Notes: a model not told the origin generated them from the sequence alone. A stretch of DNA of 64,000 nt from Bryobacteraceae bacterium (GCA_041394945.1 JAWKHH010000004.1:1302001-1366000); one strand, 5' to 3'. Positions 43,339 through 51,799 are shown, counted from the first letter of the stretch. Numbers and translations are program-made.

Positions 43339-45531
43339 ATGCCAGAGATACGCATTGATGGAATCGGGATCGCGACGCCGGACGATCCGGATGCATCCCT
43401 CGGCCGGTACCTGCTACGGAACCTGCCGCTCGCGCTCGCCCCAGGCGGGTTGGAGGCGATGCTCGACCGTCCGCTGAGCGAGGTGGATCTGGCCGCCGCG
43501 CGCGGTGGACTGGTGGTTCAGGACAGCGCCGACGCCGGCAATGGCGCAGCCGAGTGGACGATCAGCGCCGGCGCGAACGCGGAGATCGGCATCTGGAATC
43601 GGGCCGCCGATACGGTGCTCGCGTCGGAACAGTTCGGACCTAAGACAGAGCTCAAGGTCCCCGCGAACCGGGCATTCGTGGGACTGTCCTTTCGCGGGCG
43701 CCTCGCGACCGGACCGGCGGTGGATCGCGGCGACCTGACGTTCGGCTTCTCAGCCGGCGGCTCTCTCGAAGTGAGCTACTACACGCCGATGGCGGCGAGC
43801 ACGCCGCTTCGCAAGGCGTTGGAGAACGTGCTGCGGGAGTTCGTAGTGCCGGGCGATCTCGAGGACCTGGCGAAGCTCGGACCGAAGTCGGCCGCGAGTG
43901 TGCGGGGTAGCGGGCGTGTGGAGTTCAGAGTGAGCGGCAGTGTGGCGACGGTGGTGAATCCGTTGGCCGTGGAGATACCGGTGGTGTCCCGCCCACTGGG
44001 TGTGACCGCGGGCGCATCGGTGGCCGTCAGCGTGGGTGCGGCTTTCGTCGGCGAGTACGAGATCCGCGTGGTCGGACTGGGCGGCCGGCGGGTGAGTCTC
44101 GGGCTCTACCGGGCGTCCGGCGGCTCGTTCGACGTCAGCGTTGCCGCTTCGGCGGGCGCCAGTGGCGGCATCGGCGGGATGGATATCTCCGGCGCGATCC
44201 TGGGGGCGGTAGTCGGCCGGCCCGAGGTGGACCGGGATCTTCTTCGCGATGCCGGATTGAGCGAAGGCCGAATCGACGACCTGCGGGACACGGTAAGGGA
44301 GGCGGCCAACCACAAGCTCGCCGCATCGCTCGAAGCGGGATTCGCAAGTCTGCGGACTTCGGGGCCGGCGTTTCTGTTCACCGTGGACCTGGAAGCGCTC
44401 GATGCCGAATCCAGCCGGGCCGTGCGCGAGGCGCTGGATGGTGACTTCGGTGCGCTGACGGCGGATGGCGAACTGACGGGTGTGCGCATGGAGCGTTCGA
44501 TCGCTCATGAGAGCCTGCGCGAGTCGAACCGCCTGCGGATCAACCTGTTCGGCATCTTCAACCACGAATCGCTGTTCGCGATGCTGCGGAAGGGCAAGGA
44601 GGTTTACGATCCTTCGAGCGGCGAGATTCTATTCCTGGACGAGGTAACCGCGCGGCGGCGCTCCGCGTGGATCGACAACACGCGGCGGATCTCGACCGAG
44701 CGCGTGGCGCGGCTGATGGCGGATACGATGCTCATCGCCCTGAGCCACACCGCGGCCGCTGGAGAGACCGAGATGGAGATCGAGCATTGGTACTTCGAAT
44801 ATCAACGGAGGACCAACGCGGCAGGCGTCAAAGACGACTTCGACGCGGCCGTGGCGCTGGAACTGAGCCAGCCTGGCGAAGTGACGTCGCTGTTGCCGCG
44901 GGAGCGCTTCAATCGGGTGACGCTGCTGGCGGAGACGCGATACGACGCGTCGCTGGCCCGGCGCGTCTTCCTGCGTCCTAGCGGCTCGGCGCGTCCGCGT
45001 GCCGATTTCGAGGACGCCGGTCGTCACGCGCTGCTGCTTCTCGAAGGAGGCGACGAGGCCGATTCCGGACGGGCGCAACTGGGCTCCGACGACGTGCTGT
45101 ATCGAGCGATCGCGAACGTGGGTTCGCACCAGGGAGCGGTGGCGGCGATGAAGGCGCGTGGTGTCGCTGCGGGGCTTCAGGAAGCGATGTATACCGACTA
45201 TCTCGCAATCGCCTGGTGGGCGGATGCGATGCGGACGCTCGCCGAGGACCTGGCGGAATTGGATCGCTTCCGGAACGAGGCGCCGGACGGTCTGCCCGTG
45301 GACGCGGCGAATGCGTACCGGAAGCTGCGGAAACGCCTGCAGGATCACCTCGGCGACGTCGTGAGCCGCACTAAGCCGCTATTCGGAGAACCGTGGGGCC
45401 TGGTGGCGATGTTCGTGGCGTCGGGCGGTAAAGCGCCGGCGCATGTGCGGATCACGGCGGAGGGCTTGCGGTATGACCGGTCTCGGGATTGGGAGCGGGC
45501 CGCGGCGGCAGTCGCGGGGGCAGGCGGTTGA
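43339..45531 (+). CDS. Large cytoplasmic protein of unknown function
   Basis: The 730-residue product starts after AGGAGG about eight bases upstream. The first half is beta-rich and Gly/Ser/Val-rich, with an Ala/Gly-rich centre (SVAASAGASGGIGGMDIS). The second half is helical and charged (RKLRKRLQDHLGDVVSRTKP). It has no signal peptide or TM helix. A helical stretch with HESLFAMLRKGKEVYDP and WYFEYQRRTNAAGVKDD gives no family by eye. It is coupled to the upstream gene and convergent with the sigma factor. The function is unknown. A cytoplasmic effector, scaffold or phage-like origin cannot be told apart here. Confidence 0.6.
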   Translation: MPEIRIDGIGIATPDDPDASLGRYLLRNLPLALAPGGLEAMLDRPLSEVDLAAARGGLVVQDSADAGNGAAEWTISAGANAEIGIWNRAADTVLASEQFGPKTELKVPANRAFVGLSFRGRLATGPAVDRGDLTFGFSAGGSLEVSYYTPMAASTPLRKALENVLREFVVPGDLEDLAKLGPKSAASVRGSGRVEFRVSGSVATVVNPLAVEIPVVSRPLGVTAGASVAVSVGAAFVGEYEIRVVGLGGRRVSLGLYRASGGSFDVSVAASAGASGGIGGMDISGAILGAVVGRPEVDRDLLRDAGLSEGRIDDLRDTVREAANHKLAASLEAGFASLRTSGPAFLFTVDLEALDAESSRAVREALDGDFGALTADGELTGVRMERSIAHESLRESNRLRINLFGIFNHESLFAMLRKGKEVYDPSSGEILFLDEVTARRRSAWIDNTRRISTERVARLMADTMLIALSHTAAAGETEMEIEHWYFEYQRRTNAAGVKDDFDAAVALELSQPGEVTSLLPRERFNRVTLLAETRYDASLARRVFLRPSGSARPRADFEDAGRHALLLLEGGDEADSGRAQLGSDDVLYRAIANVGSHQGAVAAMKARGVAAGLQEAMYTDYLAIAWWADAMRTLAEDLAELDRFRNEAPDGLPVDAANAYRKLRKRLQDHLGDVVSRTKPLFGEPWGLVAMFVASGGKAPAHVRITAEGLRYDRSRDWERAAAAVAGAGG

Positions 45532-45538
45532 GGCCGCG

Positions 45539-46135
45539 TCAGGTCCGGAGCCGGCGGTACAGCCACGCCTTGACGGTTTTCAGGTCGCGCTCGACGGTGG
45601 CGGCGGAAACGCCGAGCAGGTCTGCGGTCTCTTCGATCGTGCAGCCGAGGAGGTGGTGGAGTTCGACGATGCGGACCTTGCGTTGGTCGAGATCCTCGAG
45701 TTCACTCAAAGCCCGGTCCAGATCGAGCATGTCGCCGCTGCCGACGTCGATCCAGGCCAATTGCGGGCTCAGGGGGATTCGCGCCATACCGCCGCCGCGC
45801 TTTTCGGCCAGGTGAGAGCGGGCGTGATCGATGAGGATCATACGCATGAGCTTCGCCGCGAACGTAAAGAAATGAGCCCGGTCCGTCCATTCGGCCTTGC
45901 GTTGGTTGAGGAGCCGGAGGTAGAGTTCGTGGACGAGAGCGGTTGCTTGGAGCGTGGCCGCGCCGCGTTCGCGATTCAGGTAGCCGGCGGCGATCGCCCG
46001 AAGCTGCTCGTACACCACGGGCATCAACTGTTCGAACGCTTCCGGGTGTCCTTCTTTCCAGTCGCGCAACAGGAGAGTGATTTCGCCTGGCGATCGTTCC
46101 GGCACGTCTCCTCCGGGCGGTGAGCCCGAGTTCAT
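45539..46135 (-). CDS. ECF RNA polymerase sigma factor (TIGR02999-like)
   Basis: The 198-residue product has sigma region 2 with AEWTDRAHFFTFAAKLMRMILID and region 4 with the HTH CTIEETADLLGVSAATVERDLKTVKAWL. The opening GEITLLLRDWKEGHPEAFEQLMP and LYLRLLNQRKA are typical of the ECF branch found in Acidobacteriota and Planctomycetota beside Ser/Thr kinases. No anti-sigma factor is visible. Such sigma factors are thought to be controlled by the kinases. It ends the long minus-strand run that starts with the type III genes and could drive that run, which is inference. Confidence 0.88.
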   Translation of the reverse strand: MNSGSPPGGDVPERSPGEITLLLRDWKEGHPEAFEQLMPVVYEQLRAIAAGYLNRERGAATLQATALVHELYLRLLNQRKAEWTDRAHFFTFAAKLMRMILIDHARSHLAEKRGGGMARIPLSPQLAWIDVGSGDMLDLDRALSELEDLDQRKVRIVELHHLLGCTIEETADLLGVSAATVERDLKTVKAWLYRRLRT

Positions 46136-46156
46136 GATACCGGAAAGCGGCGGCGA

Positions 46157-46648
46157 TCAGTTCGAGCTGAGGTAGGCGGCGAGAAGCGCGGCAGTGGCGG
46201 CCGCCACCCAGAGCATCGTCTTTTCGAAGCCGGTGAATCCATTCCAGAAATCGCTCACCGGTGCGAGCAGCGGCTTTGGCGGCGGTGGGGGCTCGGCCGG
46301 GACGCGCTTTCCCGGCGCCGGCGGCGGCTCGGCGGCTCGCTTCGCGCGGATATCCCGAACGACGAAACGGTACCCCATGATCTCGATCACCGAGCCGGAA
46401 GCCACCGCGGCGGAACCTCCCTTGCCAAGGCGCTGTCCGTTGTGCCATGTACCGTTACTCGAAAGGTCGTACACGCGCACATCGCCGTTGTCGGCGCGCA
46501 ACGAGAAGTGCTCCCGCGAGAGTGCGGTGCCGTCGAGAGGGACGGCGCTCTCCGGCCCTCGTCCGAAGACGAGGTCCGATTCGAGGGGAAATTGGTAGGG
46601 CCGCTCCGAACGGTCAGCCTCGGTTTCGACGGTGAGTTCGATCGTCAC
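46157..46648 (-). CDS. Tail-anchored FHA-domain protein
   Basis: The 163-residue product has a phosphothreonine-binding FHA domain at residues 5-100: LVFGRGPESAVPL, LSREHFSLR and DLSSNGTWHNG, with the Arg, Ser and Asn-Gly set complete. A Pro-rich linker (EPPPAPGKRVPAEPPPPP) follows, then a single TM helix at the very C-terminus (MLWVAAATAALLAAYL). The FHA domain thus faces the cytoplasm. SctD of type III systems also has an FHA-like domain before a TM helix but then a large periplasmic part that is missing here. It lies between the small type III genes and the sigma factor. Confidence 0.85.
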   Translation of the reverse strand: MTIELTVETEADRSERPYQFPLESDLVFGRGPESAVPLDGTALSREHFSLRADNGDVRVYDLSSNGTWHNGQRLGKGGSAAVASGSVIEIMGYRFVVRDIRAKRAAEPPPAPGKRVPAEPPPPPKPLLAPVSDFWNGFTGFEKTMLWVAAATAALLAAYLSSN

Positions 46649-46652
46649 GGCC

Positions 46653-47000
46653 TTAGGTAAGTACTCGCTCCAGTTGCTTGCGCAAAGCCGCGGACATCAG
46701 CGGGTCGTTGGCGATGAAGGAAGCAACGCGGCTGCGCCCGGCCGGATCGAGGGCCGCAGCCGATGGGTCGGCCTCGACGAGTCCCTTTGCCAGCCGGCCG
46801 ACCATCTCGGCGGACTTGACTGGGTCATCCATGTCGGCGCGCCGGTAGGTAGCGCGGACTTCCGCGGCCCACGCCGGCGCCGCGGCGACGGTCTGCTGCG
46901 CCGCCTGCGCGCCCCATGCCTGGGCAGGTGTGGCGCCCGGTTTCGTGGCCGCGTCGAGCGGCGGCGGAATGTTCGGCTTTCCCGGTCCGTTGATCTTCAT
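46653..47000 (-). CDS. Small protein of unknown function in the type III locus
   Basis: The start at 47000 is backed by GGAAGAAG six bases upstream and gives 115 residues. The N-terminal half is Pro/Ala-rich and probably disordered (KINGPGKPNIPPPLDAA). The C-terminal half is helical (SAEMVGRLAKGLVEADPSAA, NDPLMSAALRKQLERVL). Its MKIN start is shared with the LysM-like gene at the other end of the run. A short unordered N-terminus could be a secretion signal. The position after the yscG-like TPR gene would match yscH/secreted regulator genes in some systems, but there is no sequence evidence for that. Confidence 0.6.
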   Translation of the reverse strand: MKINGPGKPNIPPPLDAATKPGATPAQAWGAQAAQQTVAAAPAWAAEVRATYRRADMDDPVKSAEMVGRLAKGLVEADPSAAALDPAGRSRVASFIANDPLMSAALRKQLERVLT

Positions 47001-47020
47001 TGCTTCTTCCCGGTTCGCGA

Positions 47021-47422
47021 TCAGGCTTGAAAGCGGACTACGTCCACCATCTCGCGGAGGCTCTCCACCAGCGGCCGGACGGGGCCCCGCGGATCCACTT
47101 CCACGGCCTTCTTCAGGCATTCCCGCGCGCCGTCCTTGTCCTTTTCGAACAAGCGCAGCTCACCCATATGGGCGTGGGCCAGGGCGGAGTTCGGGTTCAT
47201 TTCGATCGCGCGGCGGTAGTGCTTCGCAGCCCCCCGGAAGTCGCCTTGTTCGAAGCACACAGTGCCAAGCGCCACCTCGGCGACTTCCGAGGCCGGCAGC
47301 AAAGCGCGCACGCCGCGGAAGACGTCTCGGGCTTCGGCGAACCGCCGGGCGTCGCGATACACGTAGCCGGACTCCATCAGGAGTTCGATCTCGTCGCGGG
47401 AGGGATTTACGTTCCAGGCCAT
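47021..47422 (-). CDS. Small TPR protein, possible needle chaperone (YscG/PscG-like)
   Basis: The 133-residue product consists of three TPR units (YVYRDARRFAEARDVFRGVRALLP, VCFEQGDFRGAAKHYRRAIEMNP, GELRLFEKDKDGARECLKKAVEV). It is the length of the TPR chaperone that, with a second small protein, holds needle monomers in the cytoplasm of Yersinia and Pseudomonas. It follows the needle-like gene by ten bases. The TPR fold is clear; the partner is inferred from order only. Confidence 0.75.
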   Translation of the reverse strand: MAWNVNPSRDEIELLMESGYVYRDARRFAEARDVFRGVRALLPASEVAEVALGTVCFEQGDFRGAAKHYRRAIEMNPNSALAHAHMGELRLFEKDKDGARECLKKAVEVDPRGPVRPLVESLREMVDVVRFQA

Positions 47423-47432
47423 CGTTCGATTC

Positions 47433-47774
47433 CTATTTCATGTTCCGGATCGCTGACATCGCGGCGTCGTGCCGCGCTTTCATCACGGCGGAAGCGGCCT
47501 CGAAGGCGCGCGTCTCCATGGTGACCTGCCGCTGAAGCTCGAGGAACTGCTGCGATTCGCCCAGCATCCCGGTGGAGTTCATGCGGCCGCCGGCGATCAT
47601 GTTGCCGATGGCGGAGCCGATGCCGGGGAAGAACATGTTGCCGACGCCGCCGACGATCCCGCCGAGCGTACGACGGAAGCCGCCGCTTTCCTTCTGGGAT
47701 TGCGTCATGCGCTGGATGTCTTCCAGCATGAAGTTCGGCGTCACCGCCGCTCCGAGTGCCCGTTGTACCGACAT
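47433..47774 (-). CDS. Small type III substrate, possible needle or inner-rod subunit
   Basis: The start at 47774 is backed by AGGAGG seven bases upstream and gives 113 residues. A central Gly-rich hydrophobic stretch (GIVGGVGNMFFPGIGSAIGNM) is followed by a C-terminal helix (ESQQFLELQRQVTMETRAFE then ASAVMKARHDAAMSAIRNMK) ending in AIRNMK. Needle and rod subunits also end in a long helix that finishes IxNxR/K, so the layout fits. The Gly-rich section is unlike a typical needle monomer and could instead insert in a membrane. It lies between the 87-residue helical gene and the TPR gene. The role is inference. Confidence 0.6.
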   Translation of the reverse strand: MSVQRALGAAVTPNFMLEDIQRMTQSQKESGGFRRTLGGIVGGVGNMFFPGIGSAIGNMIAGGRMNSTGMLGESQQFLELQRQVTMETRAFEAASAVMKARHDAAMSAIRNMK

Positions 47775-47793
47775 GAATCTGCCTCCTGCCCCG

Positions 47794-48057
47794 TTATCGG
47801 CCCGACGCGGCCGGAGTTGCCGCCGCAGCTTGCTTTCGGATCTCATCCACGAGTTCGAGCATCCGCCCATAGGCGCCGACGGCAAGGTTGGCGCGGTCGC
47901 GTTCGGCGGGCGTACCTTTCGCGCGAATCCCGTCGAGGGCGCCGCACGTTGTCTCCACGCGGTTCATCACCGCCTCGAAATGACGGGCGTCGCCGAGCTT
48001 CTCGAGGGCCGGAAACTTCCGCCAGTCGCTACCGCTGTCGATGGTTTTCGCTGTCAT
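47794..48057 (-). CDS. Small helical protein, possible needle co-chaperone (YscE-like position)
   Basis: The 87-residue product is all-helical, without signal or membrane segment (ARHFEAVMNRVETTCGALDG, RDRANLAVGAYGRMLELVDEIRKQ split by a Lys-Gly turn). It begins 17 bases after sctV and precedes the needle-like gene. In Yersinia the order yscE-yscF-yscG has a small helical co-chaperone, needle and TPR chaperone, and this trio matches in order and size. No sequence identity to YscE can be claimed by eye. Confidence 0.6.
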   Translation of the reverse strand: MTAKTIDSGSDWRKFPALEKLGDARHFEAVMNRVETTCGALDGIRAKGTPAERDRANLAVGAYGRMLELVDEIRKQAAAATPAASGR

Positions 48058-48073
48058 CTTTGTAGTTCCCCTC

Positions 48074-50191
48074 TCACACCTGTACCATGCCGATAGGCTG
48101 GAAATTCACCAGGCGGCTCATTTCGCGGTGCGACAGCACCGAAACCTCCGGCACGCGGGAAACGGCCACCTCGCGGACGAAGGGCCGGATACCCGCCGAA
48201 GTGACGATCACCGGCCGCTGTGCCGTGTCCGGAAGCGTCCCGAACAGATTCCACATCGCGTCCCGCACCTGCTGGATGGTATCGGGCGGCATCGAAAGAT
48301 ACGAGCCGGACTGCCCGGACCGGATTGCGGACTGGAACAGGTCCTCGACATCGGGCGAGAGCGCATACACGAACAGCGTGGTGGTGCCCTTGGCGAGACG
48401 GGAGCAGATCCGGTCGCGGAGCGCGACACGCACGTGCTCGCTAAGCGAGATCGTATCGCTGTCCGGACGAACCGATTCACTGAGCGATTCGAAGATGGCC
48501 TTCAGATCGCGAATCGAGACTTCCTCGTCGACGAGGCGGCGAAGCACGTCGGTCAGCGACTGCAGAGAGATGCGCTTGGGTACGAGTTCGTCCACAAGGT
48601 TCGGGTACAACTCCCGAATCTTGGCTGTCATCCATTGCACTTCCTGAGGACCAACGAAGGAGCGGGCATGACGGCGCAGGACACCGATGAGATGGAGCAC
48701 CAAGATCTCATGAGGTTCCCAGACGCTATAGCCGGCGGTACGCACGAGTTCCGCCGAGGCTGCCGGGATCCATGCCGCGTCGCGTCCGGTCTCCGGATTG
48801 CGGGCATCCTCGCCGGCCACACCCAGCGCGGCGATGTTATACGCCGAACACCCGGCCAGCACCGAGTTTGGCCGGATCTGGCCGCGGACAACGGGTACGT
48901 CGCTCAGCGAGATGGTGTAGGAGCCCGGCGCGGCGGTTTGGCCCGTGAGTACCTGAATGGCCGGGTAGATCACGCCGAGATCGACATAGAGGCTGTTGCG
49001 GGCCTGGGTGGTTTGATCAAAAAAGCGCTGGCCAGAGGGCTGGGCGAGGTCGAGGAAAGGGCCGAGGTCGGGGCCGGCGCTCAGCGTGACCGGGCTCGTG
49101 GGGAGCACTTGAGGCTCGGCCATCTTCTTCGCCGCTTCGATGGCGGCAGGCGTGGCGGCGGCGGGATCCTTCGCGGCGCCGATGCGCAACATGCCCTGCG
49201 CCACTCCGCCGGCGGCGAGCGCCAGGAGGAAGAACGGGATCTTCGGCAACCCGGGGACGAGGCCGAGCACAAGCAGAAGCCCGGCGGTGATGGCGATCGC
49301 CTTGGGTTGCGAGAGCACCTGTGCGGCGACTTCCTTGCCCAGGTTGCTGTCGGCTTCTTCGCTCGCGACTCGCGTGACGACGATACCGGCCGAGATCGAG
49401 ATTAGCAGCGCGGGGATCTGCGAGACGAGGCCATTGCCGATGGTGAGGATCGAGTAGGTCTGCACGGCCTCCATCGCGCTCATGCCGTTCATCGCCACGC
49501 CGATGAGGAGACCGCCGATGATGTTGATGAGCGTGATGACGATGCCGGCGATGGCGTCGCCCTTGACGAACTTCATCGCGCCGTCCATGGCGCCATAGAA
49601 CTGCGACTCCTTGGCGAGCATGTTGCGGCGGCGCAGGGCTTCGGCCATGTCGATGATGCCGGCGCGCATATCGGCGTCGATGGACATCTGCTTACCGGGC
49701 ATCGCATCGAGCGTGAAGCGCGCCGAGACTTCGGCCACGCGTTCGGCGCCCTTGGTGATTACGATGAACTGGACGAGCGTGATGATCAGGAAGATTACCG
49801 CGCCGACGATGAAATTGCCCTGCACAACGAAGTTCCCGAATGCGTCGATGACCTCGCCGGCATCGGCCTGGAGAAGGATCAACCGAGTGGCGGAGATGTC
49901 GAGCGCGAGCCTGTAGAGAGTCGTAATAAGAAGGATGGTGGGGAAAGAGGCGATCTGGGGCGCGTTGGCGATATAGATCGACACCATGAGGATGGTGAGC
50001 GCCGCGGTGATGTTGACGGTAAGGAGAATATCGAGCAGGAGCGTCGGCAGCGGGACGATCATCATGCCGACCATGGCCGCCACGGCGGCCACCAGCACGA
50101 GATCGGCGAACCGCAGCAGCACCGCGTTCAGGTTGCCCTGCCGGACTTCGGTCTTGATTTGATCGATTTGCGCGGTGAGGCTGGGCAGCAT
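48074..50191 (-). CDS. sctV: Type III secretion export gate protein SctV (FlhA/YscV family)
   Basis: The 705-residue product has eight TM helices in its first 330 residues and a large cytoplasmic C-terminus. Signatures of the family are ALDISATRLILLQADAG, AFGNFVVQGNF, FIVITKGAERVAEVSARFTLD, MPGKQMSIDADMRAG and YGAMDGAMKFVKGDAIAG. The C-terminal domain has VGPQEVQWMTAKI and LVDEEVSIRDLKAIFESL. It forms the nonameric gate where substrates with chaperones dock. The SctV reading is preferred to FlhA because the neighbours are needle-like and chaperone genes and no flagellar gene is nearby. It follows the last of four TPR chaperones by ten bases. Confidence 0.93.
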   Translation of the reverse strand: MLPSLTAQIDQIKTEVRQGNLNAVLLRFADLVLVAAVAAMVGMMIVPLPTLLLDILLTVNITAALTILMVSIYIANAPQIASFPTILLITTLYRLALDISATRLILLQADAGEVIDAFGNFVVQGNFIVGAVIFLIITLVQFIVITKGAERVAEVSARFTLDAMPGKQMSIDADMRAGIIDMAEALRRRNMLAKESQFYGAMDGAMKFVKGDAIAGIVITLINIIGGLLIGVAMNGMSAMEAVQTYSILTIGNGLVSQIPALLISISAGIVVTRVASEEADSNLGKEVAAQVLSQPKAIAITAGLLLVLGLVPGLPKIPFFLLALAAGGVAQGMLRIGAAKDPAAATPAAIEAAKKMAEPQVLPTSPVTLSAGPDLGPFLDLAQPSGQRFFDQTTQARNSLYVDLGVIYPAIQVLTGQTAAPGSYTISLSDVPVVRGQIRPNSVLAGCSAYNIAALGVAGEDARNPETGRDAAWIPAASAELVRTAGYSVWEPHEILVLHLIGVLRRHARSFVGPQEVQWMTAKIRELYPNLVDELVPKRISLQSLTDVLRRLVDEEVSIRDLKAIFESLSESVRPDSDTISLSEHVRVALRDRICSRLAKGTTTLFVYALSPDVEDLFQSAIRSGQSGSYLSMPPDTIQQVRDAMWNLFGTLPDTAQRPVIVTSAGIRPFVREVAVSRVPEVSVLSHREMSRLVNFQPIGMVQV

Positions 50192-50201
50192 GGAACTCTT
50201 G

Positions 50202-50681
50202 TTATCGTCCCTGCGGCGCGGCGGTTGTGCGCCAGGACGCAGCGGTGGCGGCCATGTTTTCTATGAGGGCGCGGGCGCGATTGGCCGCTGGGTTGGAGCC
50301 GGCCTTGTCGAGCGAAAGCGCCTTGCGGAAATGCGCGCCGGCATGCTCGACGCGGCCGAGCCGGAGGCACGCTTCCCCTAGATTGGCCCAGACGGCGGGG
50401 TCCGGCGGATCGGAAGCAGCAGCGCGGTTCAGCCACTTCTCGGCCTCTTCCACTCGCGACTCGCGCAGCAGCAGAGCGCCGATGCCGGCCGGGCCGTAGT
50501 AGACTCCCGAGTCCACGGCGACGAGGCCGGCGAAGATACGGCGGGCTTCCGCCGTCTGGCCTTGTTCGAGCAGCATCGCACCCACACCCGCCAGCGCCGC
50601 CATGTCGGCCTCGGATAGCTTGAGCCAGGCGTTGAGGGGCAATTGCCCCTGAGCCATACGCAGGATCGCGTTTTCCTCCAT
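50202..50681 (-). CDS. Class II-type TPR chaperone (LcrH/SycD-like) 4
   Basis: The 159-residue product has about three TPR units: ALAGVGAMLLEQGQTAEARRIF, GIGALLLRESRVEEAEKWL and LGEACLRLGRVEHAGAHFRKAL. It has the N-terminal LSEADMAALAGVGAML segment that recalls the dimer helix of LcrH/SycD-type translocator chaperones. It ends with NPAANRARALIENM, a tail shared with the chaperones at 51315 and 52503. It lies between the third secreted protein and sctV. It probably holds one of the three secreted proteins in the cytoplasm. Confidence 0.75.
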   Translation of the reverse strand: MEENAILRMAQGQLPLNAWLKLSEADMAALAGVGAMLLEQGQTAEARRIFAGLVAVDSGVYYGPAGIGALLLRESRVEEAEKWLNRAAASDPPDPAVWANLGEACLRLGRVEHAGAHFRKALSLDKAGSNPAANRARALIENMAATAASWRTTAAPQGR

Positions 50682-50697
50682 CCTTAGCGGTCTCCTT

Positions 50698-50895
50698 TTA
50701 TCGAATGTTGCTGATTGCGGTCTTGGCCATTTCGGCGAGTTGCTGAAGCAGCTTGGAGACGGTCTCGAACATCTGCCGCGCCTGCATCATCAGCTTCTGG
50801 GCCTTCAACTGATCCGACGGCTTGTCGGACATGGCGAGCTTCTCCGCCTGCGCCATCATGTCGTCGATCGACCCCCACGAGCCGCTGCTCACCGG
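50698..50895 (-). repeat. C-terminal hairpin module, copy C
   Basis: This encodes the last 65 or so residues of protein C, from SSGSWGSIDDMM to AISNIR. It is the most diverged of three copies. About 43 of 59 residues match copy B, and the turn reads SDKPSD rather than SKNPSD. Confidence 0.85.
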
Positions 50896-51303
50896 AAGGG
50901 AATCCGTCCCGGAAAAACTTGCCGATGGCGGAGCGGCCGCGCTTCCGCCCGGCGAAACCGCCTGGGGTTCGAGGCGGGCGATCAACGCATCCATCTGCCC
51001 GAGCAGTTGTTGAATGGCGGCTTCGCCCTGCAGGCCCGGGCAGCAGGACGGACTCAGATTGCCGATAGCCTCGCGCAGGCCGCCGATGTCGCCATTCCAG
51101 GTGAACGGCAGAGGCTCGCCGGCGGCCGCCGGAGCGGTTTGCGCGGCAAGCGGACGCAGCGCCTCGAGAACGGCCGTCAACTCCTGCCATTGGGCCGGGC
51201 TCTGGAGACGGCGGCTGGCATCCGTAAGAACGCCTTGGGCGGCTTGGGTGGCTGAGGCCGGCGCCATGGCCGGCCTCCCCATGTTCGAACCGATCGCACT
51301 CAT
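50698..51303 (-). CDS. Putative type III-secreted protein C with needle-like C-terminal hairpin
   Basis: The 201-residue product has an Ala/Pro/Gln-rich, probably unstructured N-terminus, a helix with ASRRLQSPAQWQELTAVLEAL, and the shared C-terminal module. The module begins WGSIDDMM and has EKLAMSDKPSD as a turn before a long helix ending AISNIR. A CC pair in SPSCCPGL is unusual. It matches protein B at about 43 of 59 module positions. The start has GGAG six bases upstream. It sits between two TPR chaperone genes. No export signal is visible, so type III export is inferred from context. Confidence 0.7.
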   Translation of the reverse strand: MSAIGSNMGRPAMAPASATQAAQGVLTDASRRLQSPAQWQELTAVLEALRPLAAQTAPAAAGEPLPFTWNGDIGGLREAIGNLSPSCCPGLQGEAAIQQLLGQMDALIARLEPQAVSPGGSAAAPPSASFSGTDSLPVSSGSWGSIDDMMAQAEKLAMSDKPSDQLKAQKLMMQARQMFETVSKLLQQLAEMAKTAISNIR

Positions 51304-51314
51304 CGCGGTCTCCC

Positions 51315-51785
51315 CTACGCCATCGCCGTCTGAAGACGGTCGATGCTCGATTCGAGAGCGCCGATGGATTGGAGGATCGCTCGGGCGCGGTTGGCGCCTT
51401 CGTCGCGGCCCTCGGGGTCGAGCTCCATGGCCCGGCTGAGCGGCCCGGCGGCGCCGGCTACATCGCCGGTGCGGAGGAGCGCTTCGCCGAGGTTGGCTTG
51501 GACGGATGCGTCGTTGGGGTTGAGTTCGGCTGCCTTGGCGAGGTGGCCGACGGCGGCGGCCGCGTCGCCGCGGAAGAGCGCGATGGCGCCGAGGCCGGCG
51601 TGGCCGTAGTAGAGCGACGGCTGGACGGCCGTGAGGCCTTCGAACAGCGTCCGTGCGTCGTCAACCTGGCCCTGGAGGTAGAGGTTCGAGGCGAGCGCGG
51701 CGATGCCCAGCAGTTGCGGCTCGTTGAGCCCGAAGAAGGCATTGAGACCGGCCTCTCCGGCGAGGACTTGTTGGAGGGTTGGCAT
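51315..51785 (-). CDS. Class II-type TPR chaperone (LcrH/SycD-like) 3
   Basis: Start set at 51785, with AAGGAG nine bases upstream, for 156 residues. The TPR units SNLYLQGQVDDARTLFEGL, LGAIALFRGDAAAAVGHLAK and LGEALLRTGDVAGAAGPLSRAM align with the chaperones at 50202 and 52503. It shares with 52503 the block ASVQANLGEALLR and the GANRARAIL tail. It has the N-terminal GLNEPQLLGIAALASNLY helix that fits a SycD-type dimer arm. It follows protein B by 14 bases and precedes protein C by 11, so either could be its client. Confidence 0.78.
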   Translation of the reverse strand: MPTLQQVLAGEAGLNAFFGLNEPQLLGIAALASNLYLQGQVDDARTLFEGLTAVQPSLYYGHAGLGAIALFRGDAAAAVGHLAKAAELNPNDASVQANLGEALLRTGDVAGAAGPLSRAMELDPEGRDEGANRARAILQSIGALESSIDRLQTAMA

Positions 51786-51799
51786 GTATCGGTGCTCCT

